A DNA stretch of 64,000 bases from Lantana camara. Lineage: Eukaryota; Streptophyta; Magnoliopsida; Lamiales; Verbenaceae. The notes beneath the pieces were generated by a model that was not told the origin of the DNA, ran no database searches, and saw only the letters and a list, made by a program, of their open reading frames with translations. Below are positions 47,416 through 59,261 of the stretch, piece by piece. The position numbers and the translations under genes were made by a program. The stretch lies in NCBI GenBank assembly GCA_037501455.1, contig CM074862.1, forward strand, positions 85,397,501 to 85,461,500, given 5' to 3'. Each line of letters begins with the position of its first letter. Within the stretch, counting starts at the first letter, position 1.

Positions 47416-48939
47416 TTATGAAATACTGATGATTGTTCTTGTGCTTACACTAAGTGGTCCACAAACATCAGTATGGATCAAATCCAAAACCTTAGCGGCA
47501 CGTTCCACAGTTCCCTTAAAAGGGACTTTGGACATTTTTCCTTTGAGACAGGATTCGCAAGAAGTTAACTCCTTAAGATCATTTTCAGAGAATGATCCTA
47601 AAGTGTTTATCTTGCTAATTCTGTTCTTGGAAATGTGTCCTAATCTAGCGTGCCATAAGGGAGCTGAAACTTTGTCATCTCTCTTACGCTTCGTTTCTCG
47701 TTGTATATTCATGATATTGATATTTTGAGTTAGATAAAGTCCATTACTTAGAGTACCGATGTGAACGGAAGAGTTGTTCCGTTTGATAAAGTATTTACCA
47801 TTCTCAATATAAGTTTCATAACCTTCACAATCTAATATTGGAACTGAAATTATATTACGAATAATGCTTGGTACATAAAGGACTTTATTTAAAACTAACT
47901 CGAAACTACCTAAATCTAATCTAATTGTGCCTAAAGCTCGAGCTTCAACATTTGAGCCATCACCGATCTTCAAGACACATTCTCCTTCTTTGAGTTGTTG
48001 GACTTCACTTAGCATCTGTACATCATTACAAATATGAGTTCCACAACCTGTATCAAGTACCCAAGAACTAGAATTAATAGAAAGATTTATTTCAACGAGG
48101 AAGATACCTTTCTTTAGAGTAGCTTTGTACTCTGGGCAGTTTCTCCTCCAATGTCCCGCTTTGCCACAATGGAAGCAAACATCCTCTTTCTGATCACGCT
48201 TCTTCTTTTGGGCCTTCCCCTTCGAAACGCCACCAGTGGGCCTAAGGGGTTTCTTCTTCTTCTTTTGGGTTTTCTTGCCCTTACCTTTAGAAGGCCGAGA
48301 AGAGGAAGATGGAGCATTCACCATCAAAACCTTCTTGTCCTTCTTGATCGTGCTTTCAGCAGTCACAAGCTGACTAATCAGCTCAGCTACAGTAGCACCA
48401 GCATGATTCATGTTGAAGTTAAGGACAAATGGGTTGAATGATGGTGGGAGCGAAGCTAGCAACAAATCCACTGAAAGCTCATCTTTCAATGGCATGTCCA
48501 TGGAGGCAAGTTTCTCAGTAAGGGCAAGAAACTTGAGTCCATAGTCATGGACACTTGAACCTTCCCTCATTCTCAAATGGAACAATTCCTTTGAAGTGTT
48601 ATACCTTGTAACACGTTCATGAGGGCGGTAAAGTTGCTCTAAGTGGTCGTAAATCTCCCAAGCGAATTCCATGGCCTCATGTTGCCTTTGCAAGTCCGGA
48701 GACATGTTAGCTAACATAAGGCAACGGGCTTGGAGATTATCATCCTTCCACTTCTGAATCGCATCCCGCTCGGCCCGAGTGAGAGCCTCCCCTTCGGGAC
48801 TAGGCTCCCCTTCGAAGAGAACATAAGTTCTCTTCTCAGAATCTAAAATGATTTTTAGATTCCTCAGCCAATCAGAATAGTTGGGACCAGTCAACTTGTT
48901 TGACTCGAGGATCGATACAAGAGGGTTTTTGGTTGCCAT
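47416..48939 (-). pseudogene. Copia gag, protease and integrase N-terminus
   Basis: The start is ATG at 48,937-48,939 (MATKNPLVSILESNKLTGPN), the normal Copia gag opening. Then come the gag polypeptide, a basic Lys-rich linker, a CCHC knuckle (CFHCGKAGHWRRNC), the protease signature WVLDTGCGTH and the integrase HHCC finger (LWHARLGHIS ... CESCLKGK). The integrase core starts at LIHTDVCGPL. The frame is then lost: a one-base deficit near 47,441 puts the continuation (YFITFTDDFSR, with an integrase Asp) in the neighbouring frame, which joins the downstream pol frame. A single event thus separates two otherwise open halves. Confidence 0.92.
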
Positions 48940-49145
48940 TTCAAAACACGTAGAGAATCACAGAATCTACGACCTAAATGGTAAAACAGAGAACTGGTGA
49001 GCATGCTGAATTATAACGATATACAAAAGATAAGGTCTTTAATCTAATGTAGCTCCCACTGTTTTTCAAAGATCTATAATTCCCAAAGATCTAAGAGGAA
49101 CACGTTTCCCAATGGGTACTAAGATCCTAGACATTTTACCTCGAA

Positions 49146-49466
49146 CCCACGACTTGCGGACATTCTAAGTAAGAACCCTAGGTAGGTACAACTTACCAAT
49201 TCTAACACCTTTAGAACTCTTAGTAATTATTTTTGCATCACCTATCTTTCAATAAGGACCCACGACTCGTGCGACATCCATATTTACTTAAGCGTTAAGC
49301 TAGACCCATCAATCATAAGATCATGATCAAAACTTAGTTCGAACGACCCACGACTCGCGGACATCGCCCTTGCTAAAATTGACCATGAAATATTGATCAT
49401 TTAAAATGATTAACCAGGTAACTAAGAACTAATAAGCTCCACTAGATATCCCACGACTCGCGGACA
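49146..49466. repeat. Four copies of CCCACGACTCGCGGACA at about 100-bp spacing
   Basis: The copies are at 49,146, 49,258 (diverged), 49,347 and 49,450, embedded in otherwise poorly conserved repeats. The motif on the element's sense strand is TGTCCGCGAGTCGTGGG. Function is unknown. Confidence 0.65.
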
Positions 49467-50640
49467 ATAACTAGCTTCACTTACTAAACTTAAAACCTAT
49501 TGATGGAATGCTAGGAATTTAATTCAAAATTTGCATCTCGAATTAAATACCTATTTATTCGAAATTAGCTTAATATTTAATGGGAATTTTCGAATCAACC
49601 GGAGAGTTGTCCGGTTCGACCTCACCAACATATATGTTATCCAATTTTATTAGTCTTGATTAATGCAAGTACACTTAAATGCATTTCAAACAAGAACATA
49701 AACAGATAACATGTCCTAGCATGATACTAACATGTAATGATCATGGGTTCTACCTATCTTATGCGTGATATGTGGGAGCCACTCCACAATCACAAGTTCT
49801 AACATACATGCCACATAAACAGTTTAAATCACATAAGGGAAAGCGGTAACAAAATACGAGCCCTATCTCTATTACATTTTTACAATTGAGATTCCCCTCC
49901 CTAACATTTTGAGGGGTCTTCACTTATGGCCTCCTTGTTACTTGAATGTGGTCCATCTTACTCCATGGGTGCATTGTCTCCAAAATGAAAATAAAACCTC
50001 ACCACCTATCTCTACTCTCAAATTACAATAAAAGAAAAAGACATAAAGTAATAAGGCTCAATCTTCATATTGGCCTTAGACAATTACACGGGGCATACCC
50101 CGGCCTAAAAAACAGTAATATGGAAAGCCACATAATAAATCACATAACAGTACGCACATAAGTGAGGCTCCAACCTCAATTGAAAAAACGCAACTATAGG
50201 GCTCCAACCCCAATTTAAACCATCCATGTGCATAAATTAAAACCATACATAGATCTAAACCCACGATCACCTAACATGCTCTTGCGAGAATTTAAATTTA
50301 GCCAATAAATTAAAATTCTTGTTTCAAGTCCTAATGACTTAAAACACGACTTAGATGCAATTCTTGTTCAAGAGCCTTTTCAATAAAACCCAAAAAACAA
50401 TAAACCAAAAAAATTCCAATTAATTTCCAAAGTTAATAATTTTATTCTTTCATAATTTTCAGAAAATAAAGTTCATAATTTTCCCAAAATCCAATTCGCT
50501 TTAATTTCTCAAAAATCCCAATTAAATCAAAAATTTTAAAATAATTTTATTTTAGCAAAACTGATTTTAAAAGATAAAATTAAAATAAAATTAAATCGGG
50601 ATTTTCAAGGACCGAAAACGCGAAACACGAAACACGAAGA

Positions 50641-50990
50641 TTGGCCCGAAACCACCCGCCCAAGGGAGGGCACCGCCGCGCGGCATCAGGCGCGAGCGCA
50701 CGCGCCAGCTGTGGGCACAGCGTGCGGCAATTGGTGCCCACGTGCGCGCGCTGGGCGCGCGGCTCGTGCGCTTGTCGCGCGCAGCATTGCCCGCCCGATG
50801 GCGGGCGGTCTCGGCCAGGGCGTCCTGCTCTGTTGCAGGACGGTGCGGGCGCGCGGTTGCGGGACAGGCGAGCGGGCGCGCCTAGACGCGGGCGGGAGGG
50901 CCTCCCGCGCGGTTACGAGAGGGCTGGGCGGTGGCGACGGGCTGGGCGTGCGACTTGCTAGCACGCCTAGGCTCGTCCTATTTCGTGTTC
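50641..50990. other. GC-rich, CpG-dense block in the Copia leader
   Basis: The composition shifts sharply from AT-rich to GC-rich with many GCGC and CGCG words, then back. Frames run open on both strands, as expected from the composition, with no protein motif. It may be a captured GC-rich fragment or a leader structure. Confidence 0.6.
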
Positions 50991-51234
50991 GTTTCGTATT
51001 TTTAGGTTTCTCCAAAACCCGTTTCAATTAAAAAATTCGATTTAGATAAATTTCAACTAAAACAATTTTCAAAAACACGATTTGAGAAAACAGTTTTAGA
51101 AATTCAGGAAAAATTACAGTTTCGTATTTCAGGCTTTCTAAAAGAACTCATGAATACCTAATTCGCATCTAAGCCTAAGAATTTCTACCAAATTCAAAAT
51201 AATTGAGACGAATCAGAAACACGATTAACGAGGT

Positions 51235-51247
51235 GGCTTTGATACCA
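51235..51247 (-). other. Primer-binding site of the Copia element
   Basis: On the minus strand TGGTATCAAAGCC lies two bases after the 5' LTR, complementary to initiator methionine tRNA as usual for plant Copia elements. Confidence 0.85.
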
Positions 51248-51249
51248 CT

Positions 51250-52089
51250 TGTTGGAAAACACGAATCAGAAAGCTGCGGAATTTAAAAAAAATTCCCAAC
51301 AATAAGAAACCCTTTTCTTGATGTCTTGATCTACTGCCTTGGCCAAGGACTCCATATGGCATATGAATGACTTACACAATAAGAGATCACCTTGCAAATG
51401 CAAATGTAGGTCCTTTCTTGATTCTCATTCACTTTCATGAATCACTTGTGCAGCCCCAGCATAAGCCTTGAATCAGTTGTCTAAGGCGACACCCTTTAAA
51501 GCTTATACCTAAGATTACAGAGTTAACTCATAAAGTGACAAGGAACCTCAAGTCTAAGGATCAATTAATCACATCAATGACTCGTGAGATATTTCCTAAT
51601 CTGGAAGTTTCCATTTCCTGAAATAGAAACTTCCTTTCCCATTTAGGAATGTTCTCACACGGGGCACCTCCGTGAACTTATTAAAGTAAGCACCCTCATG
51701 TATCACGCACGTATCAACTATACACTTTGCACCTCCATGAAACAAGGTGGTCCTTCTTAAGGGTGTGATCCCACAAGCAAGCCTTAGAGGAGTCAGGTTG
51801 ACACTCCCACTGTCTGTAGGACTCATCGGCTTGGAGTATTTTACTAATTATGACTTATGAGATATAGGGCTCGTTTCATGAACCATTTCACCTAAATGGT
51901 AGAGTCCTAAAGTCATCAGGATTAGGGGAGTTCTCATACATGCACAGCTAAAGTAAACGCATACCAAACAAGAGCATATAAAGAAGTGTTGCCTCAATTC
52001 GTTATTTCATTCAAAGATTGTCTGTGATTACAATAAGGAAAAGTACAAAGTGGATATACAATAGGCTTTCTAGGGCACTATTCCTAACA
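51250..52089 (-). repeat. 5' LTR of the Copia element (internally deleted)
   Basis: It keeps about 50 bp of the U5 end and about 790 bp of the U3 start. The join CCCAACAATAAGAAACCC replaces about 1.1 kb present in the 3' LTR, removing the G-box cluster, TATA box and predicted start. Confidence 0.9.
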
Positions 52090-52974
52090 TCCCTGGGCCC
52101 GTGTATTCATTCATGTACTCGCCAAAACATTTGGTTGGAATTTCATAAGAGAAGGGGGTTTAACAATAAAAATCATAGACTCCTTGAAAACGACTCGATA
52201 TAATTATATACATATTTTGGCTTAAAACTTACACGTTGAGGTATGTCGGGCCGTTATTTAACTAATAAAAGAAAAACCTACCTGTTACACCTTATCGCAC
52301 GATACCAAAACAAAGGAAAGGTGGAAGATAGCCTATAAACCCGGCAAGTCTCCGCCCTGGAGAAAACTGTACAAGAAACAACACGGTGCATTCGTGAGAC
52401 TCAAGATTCCAAATGAACCATATATGACGCACGACAATGCATTAACGTGATGTGAGATGCATAAGAAGTATAAGTTATGTTATGAAGTCATATAATCAAG
52501 TAATTCATTCAAAACATTTAATACAAGGTGGTTACATATTCACATGTTTCATATCTTTCATATTTTGCATCAATTCGAGCCATAAGCTTTAAACAATAAT
52601 TATAACACTTGTTATAGCATGTTTTCAATACATTCAAGTCATAATGAAGCAAGAAGTTATCATATTAAAGAAACAATTAGGGCAACAATTCATGCATCCA
52701 CGTAGGGGAGCAATTGGAGCATATCTTGTCATATAAGTGTATAAAATCACCGAAATTACACAACCTAAATGAAACATGTAACACATAATTCATGAAGTTA
52801 ACAATACATTCATATCATATAATGAGCAAAGAAGTATCAAACAAGGCATATAATAATTCAATCCACAAATTTCATACAAAATCATAACACATCATATATC
52901 ATATTTATAAATTAGAATTAACAATTTAAACATTTAATATGCATATATATATGTACACAAAAGAAATTCTTGCA

Positions 52975-53009
<35 letters not shown>

Positions 53010-54634
53010 TCACACATACAATATACAATATCCAATATATATAACATGCATACACGTATATAGGATATATATATTCCTGCATATATTAAATATACACACA
53101 TATATGTAATGTGTAATACATATATACATACACTACATGCATATTACATAATACATATATATACATTTCATGCAGCAATTATTAGAACAACAAAACCATG
53201 CATCATGCACAAATAGATTGAATTAAACACACAAATCATGCACAAATCTGGAGTGGGTAACGGGGGTTACCCATTCCAAAGCAAGAAGAGGTAACCCCTG
53301 TTAAGGGGGTCGGTAGCTCCAGCCTTAAGGCAGCCATGGAGGTAACGGGCATTACCTCCACAAGCTTGAAACGGGTTAACGCCCGTTACCCGGCGCAGTC
53401 CCCTTCTTCTTCCCCGAGATCGGCCCTGTTCTTCCTCCATTTCCATAGCAGCAACAACAACTCTTTTAGGACTCAAAGAAACAGCCAACAACCAAGAAAA
53501 AGCAGCAAATTACATAGCAATTCACCCACATTCAAGCAACAATCATGTAACAAGCAAAGGATACAAAAGAGTGGAGCTTCAATCATCATCACCAAGCTTT
53601 CATGGAGGTTCAGTTATGGAAGATCAATTTTCATGCAAAATCCACGAAAAACATGCATATATATGAGGTAAGCAAGTCATATGAATCATATATCAGTCAT
53701 CAATTCAAGAAACAAAGCAAGGATGATATGAATTCATCAAAATTCTTATATAACCTAACTATTCAACTCATGAATCAAAGCATGCTCAAACCACAATGAA
53801 AATCAGAGATTAAACACTAAAAGAAACAGGAGAACATGGAGAAAACATTCATGGACTTACCTTTCAAGTTTTGAGTGATTTGGTGAAGTATTGAGCTCAA
53901 AACTTGGAAAATGAATAGTATCCTTCTTCCTCTCCTTTGGATTTCGGCCAGTAGATGCAAAAACCCCTTTTTTCTTCTCTTGTGATGGTTGGAACGAAAT
54001 GAATGCTGATAGGGAGATAGGGGTTTAAGTCAAGGAAATGTGGGCCCAAGAATCACCTAAATGGTCAAGAAATGCTCAAGTTATGGCTAAAAGAGTACAA
54101 AGGGGTCCAAGTTGCACGCGAGGTTCGGTTCGGTAAACTTTCAGAGATTCAAATGGGCTTAGAAAATTACAAAGTTGGGTTCTATGGTTTCTTTTCTTCG
54201 TTATGAGTCCAACGCCTCTTCCGAAATTCGAATCCGAATTCCCTAGCTCAAGATACGCCATCCGGAACCAGAGGAGCGCAGAATGCTCTTAATCTCCCAA
54301 CTTGGTCTCGTTCCCGAAATAAAATTCGTTATCACGTCAAACAAGGTCGAAAACACGAAACGAGCACATAGACATGTTCATAACACATAAATCTATAACA
54401 TACCAAAATTTCACAAAATTACGAATTCAAGTCAAGTAGGAACGACACGCGATTAAAACATATAAATACATAACAATCAAGAATTCATTTAAATTTCAAA
54501 TATTTCAAATAATCATATATTCAACAATTTAATAAAAATATAATTATATATGTAAAACACTTATAAACAATTAATTCGGGCAAATTGGTAAACACATACG
54601 TTATATTATACGACTGAAAAACAGGGGCGTCACA
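52090..54634 (-). repeat. 3' LTR of LARD 2, proximal part
   Basis: Continues the LTR after the Copia insertion (TCCCT repeated at 52,090-52,094). From about 52,437 it aligns with 58,066-58,126 and 60,421-62,573. Frames here are not genes. Confidence 0.88.
53255..53394. repeat. GTTACC-type palindrome array in the LARD 2 3' LTR
   Basis: Inverted repeats GGGTAACGGGGGTTACCC, GGAGGTAACGGGCATTACCTCC and GGGTTAACGCCCGTTACCC lie together, with a further GGTAACCCCTGTTAAGGGG unit. The other LTR keeps the same array at 61,193-61,330. The layout parallels the GTTCCC palindromes of the solo LTR at 17,706-17,940. Confidence 0.65.
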
Positions 54635-54651
54635 ACCTCTCCCCCTTAAAA
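54635..54651 (-). other. Polypurine tract of LARD 2
   Basis: On the minus strand TTTTAAGGGGGAGAGGT directly precedes the 3' LTR start TGTGACGCCCC. Confidence 0.85.
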
Positions 54652-54692
54652 GAATCCGTCCTCGGATTCACTGTTCCCCTGGAAACAAACAA

Positions 54693-54859
54693 TGAGAGAG
54701 CCCCGTCTCTCACAAGCAACAAGGAGAGACCCCGTATCTCGAACAACAATGAGAGAACCCGTCTCTAACAAACAACAAGAAGAGAGAAAACCCCATCTCT
54801 CAAACAGCAATAAGAGAATCCCCGTATCTTACAAGCAACGAGAGCACCCCGTCTCTCAC
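54693..54859 (-). repeat. Stem-loop array in the LARD 2 interior
   Basis: Six units, on the plus strand of the type GAGAGAGCCCCGTCTCTC, GAGAGACCCCGTATCTC, GAGAGAACCCGTCTCT and TAAGAGAATCCCCGTATCTTA. In element sense these are GAGAGACGGGGxxCTCTC, the same stem and ACGGGG loop as in LARD 1. Stem bases change in pairs (TAAGA with TCTTA). It lies about 40 bp upstream of the polypurine tract in element sense. Confidence 0.75.
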
Positions 54860-57417
54860 AACCAACAAGAAAGAAAACGCACTAAGGCATAAAATATAAC
54901 ACACCAAGGAATGAACATCACGAAGAAGACATCAAAACATTCAATTACGACAACTTATAATCAAAACAATCACATAAAGCCAGGTAATAATTATCACTTA
55001 CATCCAACAATAATCATACAACAGTAGTTAACACACCAAAGAATCAAAGCACATATTATCCAAATTATTTAAATTAACAATGCGTGTATGCATATGCCAT
55101 AAATGTCTTACGTGCCGTTCACCATGGAAACGAATTTAAAGTTAAAGCTTTCATGGTCCCAAGGTATAGTTCGAACCCAAAAGCTAGCTCAAGTCTTGGC
55201 TTGTCTTTAATATTTTCAACGTGTCCACTTGAGAATCTGATAAGGCTCTCGACTGGTCCTATTCTGATTCCACTCTGATTCTTATCTCTTCTTACCTTGT
55301 TTCATTTCTCGGTTATGCATTGACCCTGATCCAATCAACTCGCCATTCCAAAACGAGTCTTATCCTACGCCTCCAAATTTCAGATCAGCCTCCTTTACGA
55401 TTCATGTCACCTGTTGTAATTTGGTGAAGCTCTTGAAATTCGAATAATCTTTTTTATTTTATTTTATTTTTTATTAACGGTCACGTCTTCTTCACGAGTT
55501 CTTTCCAACTCGAGTCATGATCATCGGTTCCCAAAATTTTGGATTAACCCCTTTGCGGATCTTTCTTTGTCCTTTCATTCCCTTAGAGCCATTAAGCTGG
55601 CATTTAGTTCCGGTCCCCTCAAATCTCTAATCGAGGGGGAAAATTTCCTTGATAAATCTTGAGGTTCAATTCAAGTCCTTCAACAGTTAACCCTTTTTTA
55701 TTCCTTTCTTCTCGATTCCTTCTAAGTCATCATGGAACTCGATGACTGATTTTGTAGAGTTTCATTTTATCGTGTTGTCCGAACCCCTTCCCTACTTATT
55801 TGAGATGGTTTCCATGGACACCCTCAGCGAGACATGATGATCCGATTCAACTTCTTTTCTTCTGTGTGAACATAAAAGTCCAGCAGAAGCTCCCTCATAA
55901 TTTCATCATCCTCAGAACTTGAGACACGGTTGTGTAGAGAACCAACCATTTCAAACTTGGGAGATTGAACTTGTACGGGTATCCTATCAAGAGATCAATG
56001 GCATTATATGTCTTGGTGTTCTCTCAGCAAAACTTATCCCCACTTTGAAGGTCTTAGACTGATAGACCATCTCATTCTTTTCCATCACTGTCATTAGGAT
56101 TTCCATGCCTACCAAGACTAGCATTTACAACGTTCCTACTAAAATAATTCTCCGAGCGCAATCTTACAACTAAGTTTGTCCCTCGGTTATGCTCTCCCCC
56201 TTAAGAATTTCACCTTCTCAAGTCGAACTCTATCCTTGATCTTTTCATCGAAATTCCTAATCTCCTTCGAACGAGTAACTCTAGTTAGAAAATGGTTCGC
56301 TATATTACCCACATTTATTTCGAGTTGATCGATTTGGAATCACGTTCCTTGTTCTTTACTCCCTTAATTCTCTCTTTTAATTTTCTTGAAATCCACAGAA
56401 TCCCCTTCTCTTTTCTTGTTTGATCCGAACAATCCGAAGCCCATTGCAACCCCTTAATCTCTAGAATTTGATTTTCATCTCCGTCTTAACCCTATCACCC
56501 AAAATGTCTTTTCTGACCCGGTTCGATAGAGCTTTGGTTGAATTAGTAGTTGAGGCAATAAACGGAGAAAGTATCCTAACAAGTAAACACTCAAACAATG
56601 CATGTTGGTATATCAATTGCGCTCACTTGCAAGGTTCCGTTGTGAATCCACGTGGTTGGTGTCTCTCCATTCCACGCATTTTAGTTGAGAAGCTTCGAAC
56701 ATTTCTTACAACGAATCCCGAACCTGGAATTACCCTCGAGCTTCCCACTTTAGCTTTCCATTTTGATAACCTCCTTCAATGTTCAAGGTCTCGGTGGTAA
56801 ACCTTGAATAATTTGATCTTTCATTGAATATCTTCACACTCGGATGAATATGAATTCCCCGCTCATCCTGTTGCCTCATGTATCTTTTGAACTAGGCTTC
56901 AAGTCCCCACGATGCTCCTATGTTGATAATCTTCAAGATTTGTTGAGGGAACGAGATTGACAAACTTCTCCATGATCAAGGTCTTCTCTCATGATGCCGA
57001 ACAATGGAATGTAGCATTTTGTAAGCAATAAAGGTGTAACACCCAACCTACAATTCTCATCGACTCCTCAATCCCATCGTTGGTTAGTAGAAAAAAAAAA
57101 ACTCGTTAATGAGGTTGATAGTAGCCTTGTTAACATGGTAACAACCTGTAACCAAAGATTCAACTCAAATATCGATGCATGGGAATTAGTATATTCTTAT
57201 GGCACATATTTAGATTAATTAACACACATAAAATGCAAAATGCAACACCTTAAAGCAACAAAATTGAAAGTAAATCACATACAACAATTAATTTCGGGCA
57301 ATTAGTAACAATTAACGATGAAAGTTTAATGCAATGCACACGTTGACAAATCGTTCCTATGTCGTACGACCTAAACTGACTCAATCACGACACGAGAGCC
57401 CGGGTTTTGCAACCTGG
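54860..57417 (-). other. Non-coding interior of LARD 2
   Basis: No gag or pol motif was found on either strand. The frame at 56,468-56,800 (plus, antisense to the element) has no recognised domain. This stretch is what would ordinarily hold coding sequence. Confidence 0.6.
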
Positions 57418-57429
57418 GGTCTGATACCA
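57418..57429 (-). other. Primer-binding site of LARD 2
   Basis: On the minus strand TGGTATCAGACC follows the 5' LTR end (GGGGTGTTACA) after nine bases, TCCTTAAG-like as in LARD 1. It fixes the minus orientation. Confidence 0.85.
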
Positions 57430-59261
57430 CTTAAGGATGTAACACCCCAAACGGAAGGTGCCACATCCCCCGCACTCAGACCCGACCCGCATATGAAATG
57501 AAAAATCCGTACACGTGCCAGATCAGAGCGAATGGGGACTCACTCACTCACTATGCTAGGCGGGAACTAAACTTTCGAAACCATACAAATGTATATTAAA
57601 AAAATAACAAAGGCGGAAGCATAGCATGTAATCATTTATCAATACAAGCAATGAGTGACGGGTTCATCTAACATAGATACCTATTCCCGAAAATTCAAAT
57701 AGAAACATAAGTCAAAATCTCACGGGTTCAATCTATCCCTAGAAGCCTGTCCCGAATCAATAACATAAAATCAATACAATTCATTCATACATTGTGACTT
57801 AATCAATTTACAATATGCGTGTGGACAGACTCAGACGATACCAAGAAACTCGACAGACTCAATTTCCCGCCCAACACTCCAAAACATGCAAGAACCCGAA
57901 AATAAATCCGGGTTCATCTATAGGAGACTGGTGGGTAAAAAAAACAGGGTTTAATATTATAATATTACAAGAATTAAACTGCACACACACGCATGTGAGT
58001 CATAATCCCGTACGAGGTTTTAAAATATTTCCCAAGTGGGTGAAAACAAAGAAACCAACGCACGACAAATGCATTAACGTGATGTGAGATGCATAAGAAG
58101 TATAAGTTATGTTATGAAGTCATATATGTTGGGATAAATGCCCTGAAAATTCAATTATATTGTAAATATTTTGGATTAATAAAACTGAAATTAAAGCAAG
58201 TTATGAGTATTTTACAAATTTAATAATTAATGACGTGTGACGGTATTTTTATATGAAATGTGTTTCATAGGAAAAGACTTTAAATACCAAGAATCACGTG
58301 GCATTAAAGTTCTAGTCAGTATGATAAGAAAATGTTCTTATCGAGACTATAATGTGTTATATAAGATGATTAGTCTTTCGTCATAGGGAAATGGAGTTTC
58401 CAATTATGACACATTGATGATTTTCAATGAGATTGGAAACATCGAACTGGACTACTGAGATTGTTCATTTTATACTGCTATCTAAAATGAACAAAAATCT
58501 CGGAAGCATTAGACTCTTAATCCAGATAGTATTTCGACTTTAGGCATGTAGTGTTAATCACTGTGATGTACTCAGAAGTGAGGTCTCGGTAACGGGTGGC
58601 CAAAATACTTTGTACGTTCGGTGATTGCATGAAATGTGCTAAAGAGAAATATTGATCAAGGAATCTGTAGCCTTGCTGGAAGGTTAAAAGATATCCCTGA
58701 AATAGATTTGCAAAAGGTTCAAATAAAACTTTGGCCAAAGTACTTCGTGTGTTCGTCACCGAAGTTGTATGTTGAATGTGTTTCACATACAGGGAATTTG
58801 GACTTAAGGCAAGTCAAGAAATTTCAGATTGAAAGTGAAAAATAAATGATAGTAGTATTGATTTATTTTTCATGGATATCTGTACAGAGGAGTAAAATGC
58901 AAAATTATTCTAGATCGAGAAATTCGTGAATAATTTAATTAATTTTAGAGTTCAACAATATTTATTTAGTGGAATTAAATATTGTTAAACGGTAATCAAT
59001 TATTGTCATGGGATGATAATAGATTGACCCGTTTGGAGCTAAAATTAATTAGTCCTGCAGGTCCCCCCGCAAGCCCCAACGAAGATCAAAGAGAAAATAT
59101 TAAAATGAGAGAGAGAGATGTTTTTTCAAAGAGTTTGAAAATAGCCAAGGAATTTATTTTGAGAAAATAAATCAAATTCCAAAGAGTTGGAAATGTCCAA
59201 ATTTTATTTTGGAGAAAATAAAATTTTTCAAAAAAAAAAAAAAAAAAAAAAGGTTTTTTGC

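Larger units (their letters stand above)
48940..51234 (-). other. Long non-coding leader of the Copia element
   Basis: About 2.3 kb lie between the primer-binding site and gag. There is no convincing frame. It contains a ~100-bp spaced motif series (49,146-49,466) and a GC-rich block (50,641-50,990), listed separately. The AT-rich parts resemble untranslated leader. Confidence 0.6.
43058..52089 (-). mobile_element. Ty1/Copia retrotransposon with TCCCT duplication
   Basis: It is bounded by TCCCT at 43,053-43,057 and 52,090-52,094. In minus orientation the LTRs run TGTTAGGAATAG ... CGTGTTTTCCAACA. The 3' LTR (43,058-45,003) is 1,946 bp. The 5' LTR (51,250-52,089) is only 840 bp because it lacks the part matching about 43,105-44,213. 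The interior has a primer-binding site, a 2.3-kb leader, and gag-pro-int-RT-RNase H coding on the minus strand. Protease before integrase before RT identifies Copia. It is inserted in the 3' LTR of LARD 2. Confidence 0.93.

Noticed and set aside
50641..51031. Arg/Ala/Gly-rich frames on both strands in the GC island
   Set aside because: Open in several frames because of base composition; no motif.
52978..53166. TA-rich microsatellite-like tract in the LARD 2 LTR (also 60,905-61,100)
   Set aside because: Ordinary (TA)n and TATATG repeats, present in both LTRs; no further structure seen.
56468..56800. A 110-codon plus-strand frame in the LARD 2 interior
   Set aside because: Antisense to the element and without a recognisable domain; no counterpart in LARD 1.
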